Notes under the pieces: model-generated
Databases searched by the model: none
What the model saw: the letters and a program-made list of their open reading frames with translations, nothing else
What the model was told of the DNA's origin: nothing
Origin: CADCVT01 sp036389155
GTDB taxonomy: Bacteria; Actinomycetota; Thermoleophilia; Solirubrobacterales; Solirubrobacteraceae
NCBI GenBank assembly: GCA_036389155.1
Contig: DASVQN010000027.1
Location: 76,851-140,850, forward strand
Direction of reading: 5' to 3'
Length of the DNA stretch: 64,000 nt
Shown: in pieces, positions 8,955 through 18,373 of the stretch
How the letters are laid out: each line of letters begins with the position of its first letter
Position numbering within the stretch: the stretch's first letter is position 1
Position numbers and translations under genes: made by a program

Positions 8955-9977
8955 ATGGCCGACGACCCGCCCCGCACCCTCATCGACCTGACGAAGGCCA
9001 GGCGCTTCGACGTGCGCCAGCTGCTCAAGGCCGTTGGGATCGTGTCGGTGCTGCTGTTCATCACCAGCGGGCCGGGGATCCGCGAGGCCGGCGAGCAGAT
9101 GGACCCGGGCCTCGACAAGACGCTCGTGCTCGCGGTCGGCGAGCCCGCCGGCGCCCTGGGCGACGTCATCCCGCTGCACGAGGTCGCCGACGAGGCCACC
9201 GCGTGGCTGTCGCCCGACGACGACCTCGGCGAGGGCGGCGGCTTCACCGCGGCCGCGCAGACGCAGGGCGCGCCGGGGTCGGTGCCGCCGGTGACGCCGG
9301 ACGCGTTCGACCCGGCCGCGCTGGGCGAGCGGACGAAGCCCGCGCCGCTGAAGACGATGCTCGTCACCGGCGACTCGCTGGCGATGCCGCTCGACGCCGA
9401 GCTCGCGCGGCGGCTCTCGGACCGCGGGGTGAAGGTGGACCGCGACCCGCACATCGGGACCGGCATCTCGAAGGACGCGGTGGGCCTCGTGGACTGGGCG
9501 AAGCTCTCGGCCAAGCAGTCGAAGGACAACGACTACGACGCCGTCGTGATGTTCATCGGCGCGAACGAGGGCTTCGACATGCCCGGGCCCGGCGGCAAGA
9601 AGGTCAAGTGCTGCGGCCCGGACTGGGCGGCGGTCTACGCGACGCGCGCGCGGACGATGATGAACACCTACCGGCGCGACGGCGCGACGAAGCTGTACTG
9701 GCTCACGGTCATGACGCCGCGCGACGCCGAGCGGGCGCGGATCGCGCGGTCGGTCGACGCCGGCATCTTCGCCGCGGCGGCGGCGTACCGCGCGCAGGTG
9801 CGCGTGATCGACACGGTCCCGATCTTCACGCCCGGGTTCGAGTACCGCGCGTCGATGGACGTCGACGGGCGCGACACGATCGTGCGCGAGTCCGACGGCA
9901 TCCACCTGAACGACGCGGGCGCGAAGATCGCCGCCGACCACGTGATGGACGCGCTCGCGCGCGACTTCTCGGAGTAG
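8955..9977 (+). CDS. Membrane-anchored SGNH/GDSL protein (DUF459-like)
   Basis: A 340-residue protein starting 4 bases after the MBOAT stop. An N-terminal cytosolic stretch (1-22) precedes a membrane segment at about 23-40 (AVGIVSVLLFITSGPG), so it is a type II anchored protein. A spacer to about 130 leads into the SGNH core: TGDSLAMPL with D140-S141, MFIGANEGF, KCCGPDW, and DGIHLNDAG with D314/H317. It is a close paralogue of the protein at 6353-7546 and flanks the acyltransferase on the other side, as paired AlgJ/AlgX-type proteins do. Probably passes or removes acyl groups on the acceptor glycan. Confidence 0.85.
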   Translation: MADDPPRTLIDLTKARRFDVRQLLKAVGIVSVLLFITSGPGIREAGEQMDPGLDKTLVLAVGEPAGALGDVIPLHEVADEATAWLSPDDDLGEGGGFTAAAQTQGAPGSVPPVTPDAFDPAALGERTKPAPLKTMLVTGDSLAMPLDAELARRLSDRGVKVDRDPHIGTGISKDAVGLVDWAKLSAKQSKDNDYDAVVMFIGANEGFDMPGPGGKKVKCCGPDWAAVYATRARTMMNTYRRDGATKLYWLTVMTPRDAERARIARSVDAGIFAAAAAYRAQVRVIDTVPIFTPGFEYRASMDVDGRDTIVRESDGIHLNDAGAKIAADHVMDALARDFSE

Positions 9978-9981
9978 GGCG

Positions 9982-10965
9982 ATGGTGCTCGAGGACGTCG
10001 GCGTGCCGATCGTCCTCGCGCCGCTCGCCGGCGGGCCGTCGACGCCGGAGCTGTGTGCCGCCGTCTGCGAGGCGGGCGGCCTCGGGTTCGTCGCCGCCGG
10101 CTACCTCTCCGCCGCGACGCTGCGGGAGCGCATCGCCGCGACGCGCGCGCTGACGGCGCGGCCGTTCGGGGTGAACGTCTTCGTCCCCGGCCCGCGGTCG
10201 CCGCTCGACCTGTCGGAGTACGTCGCCCGCCTCGGCCCCGGCGCCGGCGAGCCGCGCTGGGACGACGACGACTTCGATGCGAAGCTCGCGCTGCTGCGCG
10301 GCGACCCGCCGGCGGTCGTGTCGTTCACGTTCGGCTGCCCGCCGGCGGAGGTGATCGCGGCGTTGCCGAGCGAGGTGTGGGTGACGGTGACGCGGCCCTC
10401 GGAGGCGCGGCAGGCGGTGGCGGCGGGCGCCGACGCGCTCGTGGTGCAGGGAGCGGAGGCCGGCGGGCACCGCGGCTCGTTCGCCGACGACGACGACGCG
10501 CCGATCGGCCTGCTCGCGCTGCTGGCGCTGGTGCGCGAGGCGGTGGACGTCCCGCTCGTCGCGACGGGCGGGATCGCGACGCGCGCGGCGGTCGACGCGG
10601 TGCTCGCGCTCGGGGCGGCCGTGGCGCAGATCGGGACGGCGTTCCTGCTGTGCCCGGAGGCGGGGACGTCGGAGGTCCACCGCCGCGCGATCGCCTCTGA
10701 CGCGCCCACCGCGCTCACCCGCGCGTTCACCGGCCGCCTCGCGCGCGGCATCGTCAACCGGTTCATGGAGCAGCACTCGGCCGTCGCCCCCTCGGCCTAT
10801 CCCGAGATCCACCACGCGACCGCGCCCCTGCGCGCCCGCGGGCGCGAGCACGGCGACGCGGACGTCGTGAACCTCTGGGCGGGCCAGGCGCACGCGCTCG
10901 CCCGGGAGGTCCCCGCCGCCGAGGTCGTGCGGTCCTTGTCACACACCGGCCCGTCGGGGGCGTGA
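9982..10965 (+). CDS. Nitronate monooxygenase (2-nitropropane dioxygenase family)
   Basis: A 327-residue FMN-dependent TIM-barrel enzyme that would oxidise alkyl nitronates; related barrels serve as enoyl reductases or IMP dehydrogenase-like folds. Visible family motifs: PIVLAPLAGG at the N-terminus, GLGFVAAGYL, PFGVNVFVPG, the AGADALVVQGAEAGGHRG flavin loop with its His near residue 160, and LVATGGIATR and GAAVAQIGTAFL phosphate-binding strands. It starts 4 bases after the SGNH gene and may be co-transcribed with it, but a functional link is not obvious. Confidence 0.9.
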   Translation: MVLEDVGVPIVLAPLAGGPSTPELCAAVCEAGGLGFVAAGYLSAATLRERIAATRALTARPFGVNVFVPGPRSPLDLSEYVARLGPGAGEPRWDDDDFDAKLALLRGDPPAVVSFTFGCPPAEVIAALPSEVWVTVTRPSEARQAVAAGADALVVQGAEAGGHRGSFADDDDAPIGLLALLALVREAVDVPLVATGGIATRAAVDAVLALGAAVAQIGTAFLLCPEAGTSEVHRRAIASDAPTALTRAFTGRLARGIVNRFMEQHSAVAPSAYPEIHHATAPLRARGREHGDADVVNLWAGQAHALAREVPAAEVVRSLSHTGPSGA

Positions 10966-10975
10966 GGATGCGCTC

Positions 10976-12034
10976 GTGAGCGACGACAGCCAGGAGCTGA
11001 TCGACGACCTGCTCGCGGCGGGGTTCTCGCGGCAGGAGGTGGACGAGGCCGCCGCGGCGGGGCGGCTCGGGCTGCTGCTCGTCGAGCGCGCCCTGGCGCA
11101 GGACGACGCGCGCTGGACGGCGCTGCAGATCGCCGAGCAGAGCGGGCTCGAGCTCGAGTTCCTGCGGCGGCTGTGGCGCGCCCTCGGGTTCGCCGACGCC
11201 GGCGACGACGAGGTCGTCTACAGCGACGGCGACCTGGAGGCGGCGCGGCTCACCGCCCAGTTCCGGGCGGGCGGGCTCGACGAGCACGCGCTCGTGCTGA
11301 TCAGCCAGGTGCTCGGGCACGGCATGGCGCGCCTGGCCGACACCCTGCGCGAGGCGACCGCCGACGCGCTCCTGCAGGCGGGCGACAGCCACCGGACGGC
11401 GGGCCTGCGCCTCGCCCAGGCGGCCGAGCACATGGTCCCGCTCCTGACGCCGATGCTCGCGTTCGTGCTCGAGCGGCACCTCACCGAGCAGATCCGCGGC
11501 GACGTCCTCTACGACAGCGAGCTCGCGAGCGGCCGCGTCGAGGGATCCCGCGAGATGACGGTCTGCTTCGCGGACCTCGTCGGCTTCACGCGCTTCAGCG
11601 AGGCAGTGGAGGCGGACGAGCTCACCGGGGCGGGGCGCCGGCTGACCGAGGCGGCGGTCGACGTCGCGCGGCCGCCGGTCCGGCTGGTGAAGATGATCGG
11701 CGACGCCGCGATGCTCGTCTCGCCGGAGCCCGCGCCGCTGCTGCGGGCGGCGCTCGACCTCGCGTCGGCCGAGACCGCGCTCCCGCTCCGCGTCGGCGTC
11801 GCGTCCGGCACGGTCATCGCGCACTGCGGCGACTGGCTCGGCGCGCCCGTGAACCTGGCCAGCCGGGTCACGGGCGCGGCGCGGCCGGGGACCGTGCTCG
11901 CCACGCGCTCGGTGCGCGACGCCGCTCGCGACGGCTTCGAGTTCAGCCGCGCCGGCACGAAGCGGCTGAAGGGGATCAGCGAGCCGGTGCCGCTCTACCG
12001 CGTTCGACCGGTCTCGCCGCCCGCGCCTCTGTAG
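10976..12034 (+). CDS. Class III adenylate cyclase with pH-sensing-type regulatory domain (Rv1264-like)
   Basis: A 352-residue soluble cyclase from a GTG start with a GAGG-like site upstream. Residues 1-175 match the all-helical autoinhibitory domain of the Mycobacterium Rv1264 type. The catalytic domain begins near 190: metal ligands D200 (CFADLVGFT) and D243 (KMIGDAAM), substrate Lys K239, and N293/R297 (APVNLASRV). All residues for a homodimeric ATP cyclase are present. The ending GTKRLKGISEPVPLY is the usual class III tail. Likely makes cAMP in response to acid; its stop TAG is part of the next gene's -10-like box. Confidence 0.92.
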   Translation: MSDDSQELIDDLLAAGFSRQEVDEAAAAGRLGLLLVERALAQDDARWTALQIAEQSGLELEFLRRLWRALGFADAGDDEVVYSDGDLEAARLTAQFRAGGLDEHALVLISQVLGHGMARLADTLREATADALLQAGDSHRTAGLRLAQAAEHMVPLLTPMLAFVLERHLTEQIRGDVLYDSELASGRVEGSREMTVCFADLVGFTRFSEAVEADELTGAGRRLTEAAVDVARPPVRLVKMIGDAAMLVSPEPAPLLRAALDLASAETALPLRVGVASGTVIAHCGDWLGAPVNLASRVTGAARPGTVLATRSVRDAARDGFEFSRAGTKRLKGISEPVPLYRVRPVSPPAPL

Positions 12035-12037
12035 TGT
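12032..12037 (+). promoter_or_regulatory. -10-like box (leaderless) for 12044 gene
   Basis: TAGTGT, whose TAG is the cyclase stop codon, sits 6 nt before the ATG at 12044. Suggests a leaderless transcript starting at or near the ATG. Confidence 0.5.
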
Positions 12038-12043
12038 CGGCCG

Positions 12044-12730
12044 ATGGAACGCCTCCGCTGCCTGCTCGTCGCCTCCGCGGCGCTCACGCTCTCCGTCGCC
12101 GGGACGGCATCGGCCGCCCCCGCCGTCGCGCTGAACGCGCCGTGCTACGCCCATCTTCCCGGCGAGGGCTCGGAGCCGATCGTCGCGACGATCACCGGCG
12201 GCACGCCGGGCGCCGACTTCACCCTGACGGCGAAGGGCAAGGGCGGCCAGACCGCGGGGTCGACGTCGGGGACGTTCGACGAGGCGGGCAACGCCGTGGC
12301 GCAGATCGACGGCGTGCAGCCGCCTTCCGGCACCACGCAGCCGTCGAAGGGCCAGGCGCTCCAGATCTCCATCCAGGACTTCGGCGCCGGCGGCGCCGAG
12401 ACGCCGGCGGCGTCGACGCTGGTGACGAACATCTCTATGCAGGTGTCGGCGAAGCCGCGCAACCCGCAGCGGCCGCGCAAGGTCCGCGTCTCCGCAGGGC
12501 GCGCGTTCGCGGGCAAGACGCTCTACGGGTTCGTCACCAAGCCGGGCTCCGGCCGCGTCCTGCGCCGCGTCAAGCTCGGCAGGGCCAACGTGTGCGGGTA
12601 CGCGGCGACGAAGGCCGTCGTCGCGCCGCGCGGCGGGGGCGCCGGCAGCTATGTCCTGTACGTGAACGCCGGGCCGCGGCTGAACAAGCGGCGCGCGATC
12701 TCGTTCTCGTTCAGGATCTTCCGCTTCTGA
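12044..12730 (+). CDS. Secreted protein of unknown function
   Basis: I do not recognise this 228-residue protein. Residues 1-24 form a signal peptide (TASAA). The mature part is beta-rich: a first half with repeated Gly-Thr strands (VATITGGTPGADFTLTAKG), a second half rich in Lys/Arg, and a C-terminal pattern (FVTKPGSGRVLRRVKLGRANVCGY) like secreted Ig-like or immunoglobulin-fold proteins common in this lineage. Two Cys (about 35 and 186) could pair. It is monocistronic by its own -10-like box and convergent with the GNAT gene. Confidence 0.75.
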   Translation: MERLRCLLVASAALTLSVAGTASAAPAVALNAPCYAHLPGEGSEPIVATITGGTPGADFTLTAKGKGGQTAGSTSGTFDEAGNAVAQIDGVQPPSGTTQPSKGQALQISIQDFGAGGAETPAASTLVTNISMQVSAKPRNPQRPRKVRVSAGRAFAGKTLYGFVTKPGSGRVLRRVKLGRANVCGYAATKAVVAPRGGGAGSYVLYVNAGPRLNKRRAISFSFRIFRF

Positions 12731-12748
12731 GCCCGGGCCCCGTGCGCT

Positions 12749-13171
12749 CTACCGCTTGCGCTCCCTGAACATGTGAAGCGCGGGCCGCTCCGGCGGGCCG
12801 AACCCGAAGCGGGTGTAGAGGCCGTGAGCGTCGCCGGTGGCGAGCGCCCACCGCCGCAGGCCCTGCAGCTCGGGGTGGTCGAGGATCGTCTGGACGAGCC
12901 AGACGCCGAGGCCCTTCCCGCGGTGCGGCTCGAGCACGAACACGTCGGCGAGGTACGCGTACGTCGCGCGGTCGGTGATGACCCGCGCGAAGCCCGCCTG
13001 CGAGCCGTCGGGCGCGAGGAGGCTGAAGGCCATCGAGTGGGCGATCGAGCGCACGACGGTCTCGCGGTCGATCCCCGACGACCAGTACGCCGTGGCCAGG
13101 AACGCGTGGACGGCGTCCACGTCGATGCGGCCGCGGTCGGTCGTGATCTCGAAGCCGTGCACGCCCCACAT
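12749..13171 (-). CDS. GNAT family N-acetyltransferase
   Basis: A 140-residue acetyl-CoA-dependent transferase of usual GNAT length. Motif A with the acetyl-CoA pyrophosphate loop is VFVLEPHRGKGLGVWLV (residues about 92-108), preceded by a beta strand carrying GFARVITD. The C-terminal FGFGPPERPALHM matches the small-molecule GNATs annotated near Arabidopsis AT1G26220/YjaB-like proteins. Acceptor unknown. It is divergent from the 13193 gene; its ATG lies 5 nt after TACCCG. Confidence 0.9.
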   Translation of the reverse strand: MWGVHGFEITTDRGRIDVDAVHAFLATAYWSSGIDRETVVRSIAHSMAFSLLAPDGSQAGFARVITDRATYAYLADVFVLEPHRGKGLGVWLVQTILDHPELQGLRRWALATGDAHGLYTRFGFGPPERPALHMFRERKR

Positions 13172-13176
13172 CCTGT

Positions 13177-13186
13177 CGGGTACGGT
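13177..13186. promoter_or_regulatory. Overlapping divergent -10-like boxes sharing TA
   Basis: The ten bases CGGGTACGGT read as TACCCG on the minus strand (5 nt before the ATG at 13171) and TACGGT on the plus strand (6 nt before the ATG at 13193). Both hexamers share the central TA at 13181-13182. Confidence 0.5.
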
Positions 13187-13192
13187 CGCGCG

Positions 13193-13732
13193 ATGCGTCT
13201 CCTCCTGGCCACCGCAGCCGTCCTCCTCCTCGCCGCCGCGCCGGCCTCCGCCGCCTACACGATCCGCACGAACGCGGACGGGCAGATCACGAAGATCGGC
13301 GACCTGCGCACGCGCGGCGGCAAGCCGCCGACCTTCGACCGCGCCGTCGCGGTCTTCGGCCGCCCGACGCGCGTCGCGCCGGTCGGCACGGGGACCGAGG
13401 CGTGCAGCATCGACTGGTCGCCGATCAAGCTGCGCACGACGTTCGCGAACTTCGGCGGCGGCCGCGCGTGCGCGCCGACCGAGGGCGTGCTGCAGAAGGC
13501 GACGACCCGGTCGCGCCGGTTCCGCACGGCCAAGGACCTGCGCGTCGGCGACCCCTCGTCGACGATCAAGGAGAAGTACCCGAAGGCGAAGTTCAGGCGC
13601 AACGTCTGGCAGATCGTCACGGCTCCGAACCCGGCGGGCGAGGAGTCGACCGAGATCGCGACGATCGAGGCGACGGTCAAGCAGGGCCGCATCGAGGTCC
13701 TGCGCCTCTGGATCGGCGCCGCGGGCGACTGA
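13193..13732 (+). CDS. Secreted protein of unknown function
   Basis: A 179-residue protein with a signal peptide at 1-20 (AAPASA). The mature domain has two Cys and a short repeated layout: a strand with ITKIGDLRTRG, a FGRPTRV turn, and SSTIKEKYPKAKF. This recalls secreted domains that follow substrate-calibration patterns in Solirubrobacterales, but I cannot name a family. The ATG at 13193 is chosen because it starts a clean signal peptide and lies 6 nt after TACGGT; a longer upstream open frame overlaps the divergent GNAT gene and is not coding. Confidence 0.75.
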   Translation: MRLLLATAAVLLLAAAPASAAYTIRTNADGQITKIGDLRTRGGKPPTFDRAVAVFGRPTRVAPVGTGTEACSIDWSPIKLRTTFANFGGGRACAPTEGVLQKATTRSRRFRTAKDLRVGDPSSTIKEKYPKAKFRRNVWQIVTAPNPAGEESTEIATIEATVKQGRIEVLRLWIGAAGD

Positions 13733-13748
13733 CGGCGCTCCGGCGCCG
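13733..13748. terminator. Small GC hairpin between 13193 gene and tRNA
   Basis: CGGCGC (13733-13738), loop TCCG, GCGCCG (13743-13748). It follows the stop of the plus-strand gene and lies just past the 3' end of the minus-strand tRNA, so it could end both transcripts. No T-run follows; this is a weak call. Confidence 0.35.
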
Positions 13749-13753
13749 GTAAC

Positions 13754-14736
<983 letters not shown>

Positions 14737-14744
14737 CGGCCGGA

Positions 14745-14754
14745 AGGCTAGGTT
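14745..14754. promoter_or_regulatory. Overlapping divergent -10-like boxes sharing TA
   Basis: AGGCTAGGTT reads as TAGCCT on the minus strand (8 nt before ATG 14736) and TAGGTT on the plus strand (6 nt before ATG 14761), sharing TA at 14749-14750. Supports both starts and leaderless transcription. Confidence 0.55.
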
Positions 14755-14760
14755 CTCGCC

Positions 14761-15312
14761 ATGCGCTTCGCGTGGACCTTCCTCCCGGTGCTCGGCGCCC
14801 CGCTCGCGCACGCCCCCGTGCTGCGGTTCGACCTCCTGCGCACGCTGAAGCGCCCGCTCGACGGCGGGCGGTCGCTCCGCGGCGAGAGGATCTTCGGCGA
14901 CAACAAGACGTGGCGTGGCGCGCTAGTGATGACCGCCGGGACCGTTGTCGCGAGCGCCGGGCTGCGGCGGATGGGCTGGTACGAGCGGCGGCTGCCGCCC
15001 TCCGTGCGCGAGGCGGGCGCGGTGGACGTCGGGCTGCGGCTCGGCCTGGCGAGCGTCGTCGGCGAGCTGCCCAACAGCTTCGCCAAGCGCCGCCTCGGGA
15101 TCGCGCCGGGCACGCAGCGCCGGTCCGCGACGGGCGTCCTGGTCTCGCTGATCGACCAGGCCGACTGGGTGCCGACCGCCGCCCTCCTGCTCCGCCCGGT
15201 CCACCGCCTCACCAAGCGCGAGGTCGCGCAGGTCGCCGCCATCGTCACGGCGATCCACCTGCCGATCAACGTCGTCGGCTACGCCGTCGGCGCCCGCACC
15301 TCGCCGCTCTGA
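14761..15312 (+). CDS. CDP-archaeol synthase (CarS)-like membrane protein
   Basis: A 183-residue membrane protein. The N-terminal signature PLDGGRSLRGERIFGDNKTWRG (residues about 37-58) closely matches the CarS/DUF46 family, whose archaeal members transfer CMP from CTP to unsaturated archaetidic acid. A second conserved block GELPNSFAKRRLGIAPG (about 100-116) and DQADW near 137 also fit the CDP-alcohol synthase fold. Four to five hydrophobic segments are visible. Bacterial members are known but uncharacterised to my knowledge; it may activate an unusual lipid. Divergent from the sulfotransferase. Confidence 0.85.
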   Translation: MRFAWTFLPVLGAPLAHAPVLRFDLLRTLKRPLDGGRSLRGERIFGDNKTWRGALVMTAGTVVASAGLRRMGWYERRLPPSVREAGAVDVGLRLGLASVVGELPNSFAKRRLGIAPGTQRRSATGVLVSLIDQADWVPTAALLLRPVHRLTKREVAQVAAIVTAIHLPINVVGYAVGARTSPL

Positions 15313-15326
15313 GCCTGCCCGTCGCA

Positions 15327-15332
15327 TACGGT
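15327..15332 (+). promoter_or_regulatory. -10-like box (leaderless) for SDR gene
   Basis: TACGGT, 8 nt before the ATG at 15341. Gives the SDR gene its own leaderless start although it follows the CarS-like gene closely. Confidence 0.45.
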
Positions 15333-15340
15333 CCTCGGCC

Positions 15341-16174
15341 ATGACCCCGCCCCTCCAGGACAAGACCCTCTTCATCTCCGGCGCCAGCCGCGGCATCGGG
15401 CTCGCCATCGCGCTCCGCGCCGCGCAGGACGGCGCCAACGTCGCTCTCATCGCCAAGACGGGCGAGCCGCACCCGAAGCTCGAGGGGACCGTCTACACCG
15501 CGGCCGAGCAGATCGAGGCGGCGGGCGGGAAGGCGCTGCCGATCGTCGGCGACATCCGCGACGAGCAGCAGGTCGACGCGGCGGTCGCGCAGGCCGTCGA
15601 GCGTTTCGGGGGCATCGACGTCTGCGTCAACAACGCGAGCGCGATAAATCTCAGCGGCGCGGACGAGCTGGACATGAAGCGCTACGACCTCATGCAGGAC
15701 ATCAACGAGCGCGGCACGTTCGTGGTGTCGAGGGCGTGCATGCCGCACCTGCGCAAGGCCTCCAACCCGCACATCCTCACGCTCTCGCCGCCGATCAGCC
15801 TCGACCCGAAGTGGCTCGCGCCGTTCACCGCGTACATGCTGGCCAAGTACGGGATGACCCTCTGCGCCCTCGGGTTCGCGTCGCACCTCAAGGAGGACGG
15901 GGTCGCCTCGAACACGCTGTGGCCGCGCACGCTGATCGCCACCGCCGCGGTCCAGAACCTGCTCGGCGGCGACGAGGCGATGCAGCGCTCGCGCAAGCCG
16001 GAGCTGTACGCCGACGCCGCCTACGCCGTCGTCACCAAGCCGAGCCGCGAATGCACCGGCAACACGTTCCTCTGCGAGGACGTCCTGGCCGCCGAAGGCG
16101 TCACGGACATGGATCGGTACGCCTATGTGGCAGGGTCCGAGCCGCAGGTTGACCTCTTCGTCGATCACATCTGA
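15341..16174 (+). CDS. SDR family oxidoreductase (HSDL2-like)
   Basis: A 277-residue classical short-chain dehydrogenase. The dinucleotide loop is SGASRGIG near residues 11-18, NNAS follows at about 100, and the catalytic Tyr-x-x-x-Lys is YMLAK in FTAYMLAKYGMT. The sequence of the substrate region (TVYTAAEQIEAAGGKALPIVGDIRDE, TLSPPISLDPKW) matches the hydroxysteroid dehydrogenase-like 2 (HSDL2) subgroup, thought to act on fatty acyl or sterol substrates. The true substrate is unknown. Confidence 0.92.
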   Translation: MTPPLQDKTLFISGASRGIGLAIALRAAQDGANVALIAKTGEPHPKLEGTVYTAAEQIEAAGGKALPIVGDIRDEQQVDAAVAQAVERFGGIDVCVNNASAINLSGADELDMKRYDLMQDINERGTFVVSRACMPHLRKASNPHILTLSPPISLDPKWLAPFTAYMLAKYGMTLCALGFASHLKEDGVASNTLWPRTLIATAAVQNLLGGDEAMQRSRKPELYADAAYAVVTKPSRECTGNTFLCEDVLAAEGVTDMDRYAYVAGSEPQVDLFVDHI

Positions 16175-16185
16175 CATGCGGTTGC

Positions 16186-16191
16186 TAGCTT
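16186..16191 (+). promoter_or_regulatory. -10-like box (leaderless) for MMPL gene
   Basis: TAGCTT, 7 nt before the ATG at 16199. Fits a leaderless mRNA for the MMPL transporter. Confidence 0.5.
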
Positions 16192-16198
16192 CGGCGCA

Positions 16199-18373
16199 AT
16201 GGCCGCTCTAGCCCGCTTCGTCACCCGCCGCTGGTACATCGTCATCGCCGCCTGGGTCGTCGGCGCCGTCGCGCTCGGCGGCCTCGGCTCCGGGCTGGCC
16301 GACAAGACCAAGGACGACTTCGAGAGCTTCCTGCCCAAGGACACCGAGTCGTTCCAGGTCCAGTCGCTGATCAAGGAACGCTTCCCCGGCGGCGAAACCA
16401 GCACCGGCCTGATCCTCTACAAGCGCGAGGGCGGCCCGCTCACCGCGGTGGACAAGCGCAAGATCGAGCAGGACGCCGCGAATGTGGCCAGGAAGATCCC
16501 GGTCGTCGGCCGCCCGCTCGTCCCGTTCGCGGCCGGCGCACCGGCGGCGCTCGTCTCGCCGGACAAGAGCGCGGCGTACACGATCGTCCCGATCCCGCAG
16601 GACTTCGAGAAGACCGCCGACCGCGGCAAGGCGGCGCGCGAGGTCGTCGACCAGGGCAAGCCGCCCGGGCTCGACACGTACGTCACCGGCGAGCTCGGGT
16701 TCTTCGCCGACTTCGAGGAGGTCTTCAAGAACCTCGACGTGCTGCTGCTGCTGGCGACCGTCCTGCTCGTCGTGACGCTGCTCGGCGCGATCTACCGCGC
16801 GCCGCTGATCGCGATCACGCCGATCATCGTCGTCTTCCTCTCCTACGCGGCGGCGACCGGCTTCATCTACCTCTACGCGGACGCCGGCAACAACGTCAAC
16901 TCCAACTCGACGAGCATCCTCGTGGTGCTCATGTTCGGCGTGGGCACCGACTACTGCCTGCTGCTGGTCAGCCGCTTCCGCGAGGAGCTCCACCGCGTCG
17001 AGGACAAGCACCTCGCGATGGAGCGCGCGCTGCGCCGCGCCGGGCCCGCCCTCCTGGCCAGCGGCTGCACGGTCATCGCCGCGATGCTCGTGCTCCTGCT
17101 CTCCAAGGCCGGCTCGACGAAGTCGCTCGGCCCGGTGTCGGCGATCGGCGTCGCCTGCGCGCTGCTCGCGGGGCTCACGCTGCTGCCCGCGCTCCTCACG
17201 GCGTTCGGCCGGGCCGGGTTCTGGCCGCGCCGTGACGTGGTCGCGTGGCGCCCGGAGGAGGACCTCGACCAGCGCCCCGGCCTGTGGCGGCGCTTCGGCG
17301 GCCGCGTCCTCCAGCGGCCCGGCCTGGCGCTCGGCGCCACGGTCGCGCTGTTCGCCGTGTTCGCGCTCGGCCTCCTGTCCTACAAGGAGGACTACAGCAT
17401 CAGCGGCTCGTTCAAGAAGGACGTCGAGAGCGTGACCGGCTTCGACGTGCTGGCGGACTCGTTCCCGGCGGGGTCGACGCAGCCGACCGCGGTCATCCTG
17501 CGCCGCGCGAACGGACCGGTCACCGACGCCGACATCGCGGAGGTGCGCGCCCGCCTGCAGGGCGTCGAGGGCGTCGCCGCGGTGACCGAGCCCGCGATCC
17601 GCTCGAAGGACGGGCGGCTCGCGCGCGTCGACGTCGTCTTCCGCGACGACCCGTACGGCGACGCGTCCCTGGCGCGCGTCGACGTCATCCGCGACCGCCT
17701 CCAGGAGCGGCTGCCGGAGGGGCTCGAGGGGCTGCTCGGCGCGGGCAGCGCCGTGCAGGAGGACTTCAACAAGGCGGCCGAGCGCGACCTCAAGGTCATC
17801 GTCCCGGTCGCGCTGCTCGTGATCACGGTGATCCTGGCCATCCTGCTGCAGGCCGCCGTCGCACCGCTCGTCCTCATCCTCACGGTGATGGCGTCGTTCT
17901 TCGGGACCCTCGGCCTGTCGCTGTTCTTCTTCATCGAGGTGCTCGGCGACGCCGGCGTCGACGCGTCGCTGCCGACCTTCGCGTTCATCTTCCTCGTGGC
18001 GCTCGGCGTCGACTACACGATCTTCCTGATGAGCCGCGTGCGGGAGGAGGCGCGCACCCACGGCACGCGGGAGGGCACGCTGCGCGCGCTCGCGGCCACC
18101 GGCCCGGTGATCACGAGCGCCGGGATCATCCTCGCCGGGACGTTCTCCGTGCTCATGACGCTGCCGGTGACGTTCGCCTTCAACATCGGCTTCATGGTGG
18201 CCGTGGGGATCCTGCTCGACACGTTCGTCGTCAGGACCGTCATGGTGCCGGCCGCGGTCGAGCTGCTCGGCGACCGCGTCTGGTGGCCGTCGAGCGCCCA
18301 GGGCGGCGGGCGCGCGCTGCGCGAGTCGACCGACGCCGAGCCGCAGCCGCCCGACGAGCGCCTCGCGGCTTAG
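16199..18373 (+). CDS. MMPL family RND-type transporter
   Basis: A 724-residue membrane protein with the MMPL layout: one N-terminal helix (about 10-30), a first extracytoplasmic domain, five helices including LVVLMFGVGTDYCLLLVSRFREEL (proton-relay Asp-Tyr pair, residues about 240-265), then a second matching half with FIFLVALGVDYTIFLMSRVREE near 600. MMPL proteins export lipids, including mycobacterial wall lipids; others carry hopanoids or drugs. Length is usual for the short MmpL class. The C-terminal cytosolic tail is short (about 35 residues). Its TAG stop shares four bases with the convergent gene's stop. Confidence 0.93.
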   Translation: MAALARFVTRRWYIVIAAWVVGAVALGGLGSGLADKTKDDFESFLPKDTESFQVQSLIKERFPGGETSTGLILYKREGGPLTAVDKRKIEQDAANVARKIPVVGRPLVPFAAGAPAALVSPDKSAAYTIVPIPQDFEKTADRGKAAREVVDQGKPPGLDTYVTGELGFFADFEEVFKNLDVLLLLATVLLVVTLLGAIYRAPLIAITPIIVVFLSYAAATGFIYLYADAGNNVNSNSTSILVVLMFGVGTDYCLLLVSRFREELHRVEDKHLAMERALRRAGPALLASGCTVIAAMLVLLLSKAGSTKSLGPVSAIGVACALLAGLTLLPALLTAFGRAGFWPRRDVVAWRPEEDLDQRPGLWRRFGGRVLQRPGLALGATVALFAVFALGLLSYKEDYSISGSFKKDVESVTGFDVLADSFPAGSTQPTAVILRRANGPVTDADIAEVRARLQGVEGVAAVTEPAIRSKDGRLARVDVVFRDDPYGDASLARVDVIRDRLQERLPEGLEGLLGAGSAVQEDFNKAAERDLKVIVPVALLVITVILAILLQAAVAPLVLILTVMASFFGTLGLSLFFFIEVLGDAGVDASLPTFAFIFLVALGVDYTIFLMSRVREEARTHGTREGTLRALAATGPVITSAGIILAGTFSVLMTLPVTFAFNIGFMVAVGILLDTFVVRTVMVPAAVELLGDRVWWPSSAQGGGRALRESTDAEPQPPDERLAA

